A stretch of DNA of 34,506 nt. It comes from an uncultured Bacteroides sp. (lineage in GTDB: Bacteria > Bacteroidota > Bacteroidia > Bacteroidales > Bacteroidaceae). The stretch spans positions 1-34,506 of the forward strand of contig USQO01000014.1 of assembly GCA_900556845.1 (NCBI GenBank), written 5' to 3'. Positions 32,238 through 34,506 of the stretch are shown here, piece by piece; the first letter of the stretch is position 1, and each line of letters begins with the position of its first letter. Under the pieces are notes generated by a model. It was not told where the DNA came from. It worked only from the letters and a program-made list of their open reading frames with translations, and made no database searches. Made by a program: the position numbers and the translations under genes.

Positions 32238-33696
32238 CTGCCATATATTCCAGATAGGCATCCATCAGACGGCTGTTCCCGGCAGCCTGAGCGTACCCCT
32301 TGTCAGCTGCACGGCGGAATGCCTCACGCGCAGCATCCGGACGGTTGGTTTTCATATAGGCCACACCCAGCATATTCAGCAGGGCACCCTCTTCGGGGGC
32401 GGACTTCAGCAAGGCTACGGCTTCTTCGGCACGGTCGGCCTCTATCAGCGCCAGAGCCGCATTGTTCACAGCTGTCACATCATTGGGATAAGCTTTTGCG
32501 CCACGCACCAGGCAGTCAATGTATTCGGCACTGCCTTTACCGTAGCTGTCGGCCACCTTCTGTATCTCGCTCACGCTCATCAGCTCCGGACGGGTCTTGA
32601 TCATCTGTTTGCCTTCTTCCAAGTCGAAATGACGGACATTATACTCGATGCGGTACTCGTTACGACGAACCGGACCGTACATCTCGTTCAGCAGACGCTG
32701 GTAGATAGTAGGAGGCACAAGCGCCTTGATCTGCTCTTCGCAGGCATCCTTGTCGTCGCCGCAGTTGTCGATGATGTTCAGCACATCTTCAATCTTCAGC
32801 AAGTGCGGGTGCAGTTCCACCTGACGGCGAAGCTCGTCCCAGTCCTCACCTTTCCAGTCTACATGATAGAGTGACGCATCCACATCCTTCATGTCCTGCT
32901 TCATGTATTCGGTAAAGGCTTTCGCACGGCGTTCGGAAAGTTTCATGTTGTAGGCCATCGTTCCTTCGGGAGAGGCATAGCCGGTTACGTAAATGCCGGT
33001 TATGGTGAGGTCCTTGTTCTCCTTTACAAGGGTAAGCGACTCGCGCACCTTGTCCAGTTCGGCTGCATTGTCCTTGTAGCCGGGACGGATCTTGTCGCTG
33101 TTCTGTCGGAATTGCAGACGTGCTGCACGTGTTTCCGAGCGGCGCTTCACGGTTTCTTCCTTCGGAGTAAGGAACGGAGTGGCATACTGCGGAGTCATTG
33201 GCGGAAGCACGTCGCCGGTATAGGCCGTCTCGTTGCCCTCCTCGCACTGGGCACAGCCATTTACACGGCCTTCCAGTTGCAGCTCGCTGCCTATCATCCA
33301 GCGTTTGAAAGGTACGGAAGCCTCATAATGAACGGTCTGTTCGCTGCCGTTCTTCCGGCGGACAGTGGCCTGCGCGTCGGGATGCAGCGTAACGTTGCCG
33401 ATGGATTCGGCACGGCGGTTCACCTTGTTGCGTACCTTGCCTTCGATGATGACGGGAGGAAGCTCCTCACGGTTGGCGCCGTCGGCCGATACCAGTACGG
33501 GAACAAGCTCCAGTGAATGCTGCCGCTTGATGTCCAGCCGGTCCAGATTCAGGTCCATGCTTACCTGGACCATACGGCCCGCCACTTTCTCCACTCGGCG
33601 GTTGTCAAGCGATATTTCGTTCAGGTAGGCAGTCTGGGCAAAGAGCGGAGCGCCAAGAGCCAGACATAATGCTACGGATATAATGTGTTTCTTCAT
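32233..33696 (-). CDS. DUF3868 and OmpA-like domain protein with C-terminal TPR region
   Basis: Predicted envelope protein of the fimbrial locus, 487 residues. A signal peptide ends at about AQ21. Residues 22-170 are a DUF3868-type beta domain with paired cysteines (NGCAQC). The OmpA-like domain has TGYASPEGTMAYNMKLSERRAKA (about 237-260, split here by its long form), the classic peptidoglycan-binding pattern. The last 90 residues form short tetratricopeptide-like helices (NDVTAVNNAALALIEADRAE and following). This protein and the DUF3575 gene commonly open Bacteroides fimbrial loci. The start at 33696 follows AGGAGG by nine nt. It is notably more G/C-rich than the pilin genes that follow. A role as cell-wall link or assembly factor is inference. 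Confidence 0.85.
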   Translation of the reverse strand: MKKHIISVALCLALGAPLFAQTAYLNEISLDNRRVEKVAGRMVQVSMDLNLDRLDIKRQHSLELVPVLVSADGANREELPPVIIEGKVRNKVNRRAESIGNVTLHPDAQATVRRKNGSEQTVHYEASVPFKRWMIGSELQLEGRVNGCAQCEEGNETAYTGDVLPPMTPQYATPFLTPKEETVKRRSETRAARLQFRQNSDKIRPGYKDNAAELDKVRESLTLVKENKDLTITGIYVTGYASPEGTMAYNMKLSERRAKAFTEYMKQDMKDVDASLYHVDWKGEDWDELRRQVELHPHLLKIEDVLNIIDNCGDDKDACEEQIKALVPPTIYQRLLNEMYGPVRRNEYRIEYNVRHFDLEEGKQMIKTRPELMSVSEIQKVADSYGKGSAEYIDCLVRGAKAYPNDVTAVNNAALALIEADRAEEAVALLKSAPEEGALLNMLGVAYMKTNRPDAAREAFRRAADKGYAQAAGNSRLMDAYLEYMAE

Positions 33697-33709
33697 CGTT
33701 CGGGTCCTC

Positions 33710-34267
33710 CTATTTAATAATGTAAATCAGGGATATGGCAGCCTTGGTCAGGCCAAAGTAGTTCTTACTGCCGCTGCCCAGCCATTCGCCGCAGTGAGGG
33801 CAGTCGTATTTATCATAGTTGGCATGTATCCATCCGCCGCCTATCTCTAGGCCCAGGTTCCAGCGGTTGCCAAGCACAAACTGATAGCCGTATCCCAGTC
33901 CGGCACCGTACATTCCGCCTTCGTAGCGGCGGCCTTCGGTCGACGGGAAAATGCCCAGGTCCAGATTGCCCACATTAAACTGGCCGCCCAGCGCATGCAG
34001 TGCGAAGAAATGACCGTTGAAAGCCTCGCAAAGCCAGTAGCGGGCCTCTGGCTGCACCAGCCAGTGCTTCATCTTCTTGTCGTTCTTAAAAGAGAAGGGA
34101 TTGTAGTTTCCCGACAGGTCGATGGTCCAGCGGGGCGCAACTCGGAATTCTGTGCCCAGATTCAGGGTCGTCGTAGCGTCGTAAAGCAGGTTCGTCTTTA
34201 CGGCTACCTTCTGTGCAGATACTGTTATACTAAACAGAAGCATTAAAAGGAATAAACTTCGTTTCAT
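33710..34267 (-). CDS. DUF3575 family outer-membrane beta-barrel-like protein
   Basis: First gene of the fimbrial operon, 185 residues. It has a Sec signal peptide ending near SAQ19, then KVAVKTNLLYDATTTLNLG, the DUF3575 start. Alternating aromatic strands (WLVQPEARYWL, GAGLGYGYQFVLG, WNLGLEIGGGW) and the C-terminal ISLIYIIK fit a small outer-membrane barrel. A CPHC pair near 160 may form a disulfide. It ends 13 nt before the DUF3868 gene. The family usually sits next to DUF3868 in fimbrial loci; its function is not known. A candidate invertible segment begins 37 nt upstream of its start. Confidence 0.85.
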   Translation of the reverse strand: MKRSLFLLMLLFSITVSAQKVAVKTNLLYDATTTLNLGTEFRVAPRWTIDLSGNYNPFSFKNDKKMKHWLVQPEARYWLCEAFNGHFFALHALGGQFNVGNLDLGIFPSTEGRRYEGGMYGAGLGYGYQFVLGNRWNLGLEIGGGWIHANYDKYDCPHCGEWLGSGSKNYFGLTKAAISLIYIIK

Positions 34268-34304
34268 ATTATTGATTTTTCCTTGATTTACAAAGCTTTA
34301 CACC

Positions 34305-34321
34305 GTTACTTTGTAGGTAAC
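34305..34321 (+). repeat. Left inverted repeat of a candidate invertible segment
   Basis: GTTAC-TTTGTAG-GTAAC. Flanking bases extend the dyad to CCGTTAC/GTAACGG (34303-34323). Its exact reverse complement lies at 34452-34468. The GTTAC-N7-GTAAC form is the layout of a site-specific recombinase site. Confidence 0.8.
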
Positions 34322-34451
34322 GGCAGAATTTGTAATATATGTAGGGAAAAGAAGTAGCCAAATAGTTAAAATCTGGCTTTTTAATAAAAATACAAGGAAT
34401 ATTATTTGTTTTTATCAAAAAAAAGTGTCTTATTTGCAATCAAACAATCCG
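34322..34451. other. Candidate invertible promoter segment upstream of the fimbrial operon
   Basis: 130 bp, A/T-rich, no open reading frame, between exact 17-bp inverted repeats. On the plus strand TTTG (34405-34408), a 20-nt spacer and CTTATTTG (34429-34436) form a partial promoter pointing right, away from the operon; inversion would aim it at the DUF3575 gene about 70 nt away. No good promoter toward the operon was found in the present orientation. A phase-OFF state is therefore possible but unproven. Confidence 0.55.
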
Positions 34452-34468
34452 GTTACCTACAAAGTAAC
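34452..34468 (-). repeat. Right inverted repeat of a candidate invertible segment
   Basis: GTTAC-CTACAAA-GTAAC, the exact reverse complement of 34305-34321 over 17 bp including the asymmetric 7-nt centre. The asymmetric centre sets the repeats in inverted orientation, as needed for inversion rather than deletion. Confidence 0.8.
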
Positions 34469-34506
34469 AACAGGCATAAATCCCCAATTCCCCCCATTAT
34501 TCTACT

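Overview
The window looks like chromosomal DNA of a Bacteroidales bacterium, probably Bacteroides or Phocaeicola. The evidence is a single-chain SecDF, an SDR-type threonine dehydrogenase beside kbl, a DUF2851 gene, a type V (FimA/Mfa) fimbrial locus, and Bacteroides-type promoters (TAnnTTTG at -7), several of them 24-30 nt before start codons. Species cannot be settled from the sequence alone.

Layout. 1-2160: kbl (cut by the window edge) diverges from a threonine dehydrogenase gene; together they convert threonine to glycine and acetyl-CoA. 2326-5298: secDF, convergent with the dehydrogenase and separated from it by terminators. 5486-10238: a tightly packed minus-strand operon of two rhomboid proteases, a membrane-anchored endonuclease/exonuclease/phosphatase-family protein and an M3 metallopeptidase lipoprotein. 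10391-13738: a secreted GH2 beta-galactosidase with its own promoter and terminator. 13832-17593: a minus-strand operon dapB, lepB, a second signal-peptidase-like gene and a WbqC-family gene. 17682-18953: a DUF2851 gene divergent from dapB. 19144-20298: fucO-type iron alcohol dehydrogenase. 20460-21982: thioesterase and dprA, with a 4-nt overlap. 21983-22268: an intergenic region with a promoter, a structured stretch and a terminator that looks like a small RNA gene. 22269-23222: a thioredoxin-fold lipoprotein. 23296-34267: a minus-strand fimbrial locus (DUF3575 protein, DUF3868/OmpA protein, major fimbrillin, Mfa2/FimB-type anchor and three larger pilin-like lipoproteins).

Three points stand out. 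First, the region upstream of the fimbrial operon carries two exact 17-bp inverted copies of a GTTAC-N7-GTAAC motif around 130 bp, which is the layout of a phase-variable invertible promoter. Second, the signal-peptidase paralogue next to lepB lacks both catalytic dyad residues and the GDNR box, so it looks like a pseudoenzyme kept in the lepB operon. Third, a -33/-7 promoter 90 bp before a strong terminator, downstream of dprA, predicts an undescribed small RNA of about 95 nt.

No tRNA, rRNA, CRISPR array, insertion sequence or phage gene was seen. No gene-free stretch exceeds 300 bases; the largest are 21983-22268, 34268-34506, 18954-19143 and 5299-5485, and their contents are listed.
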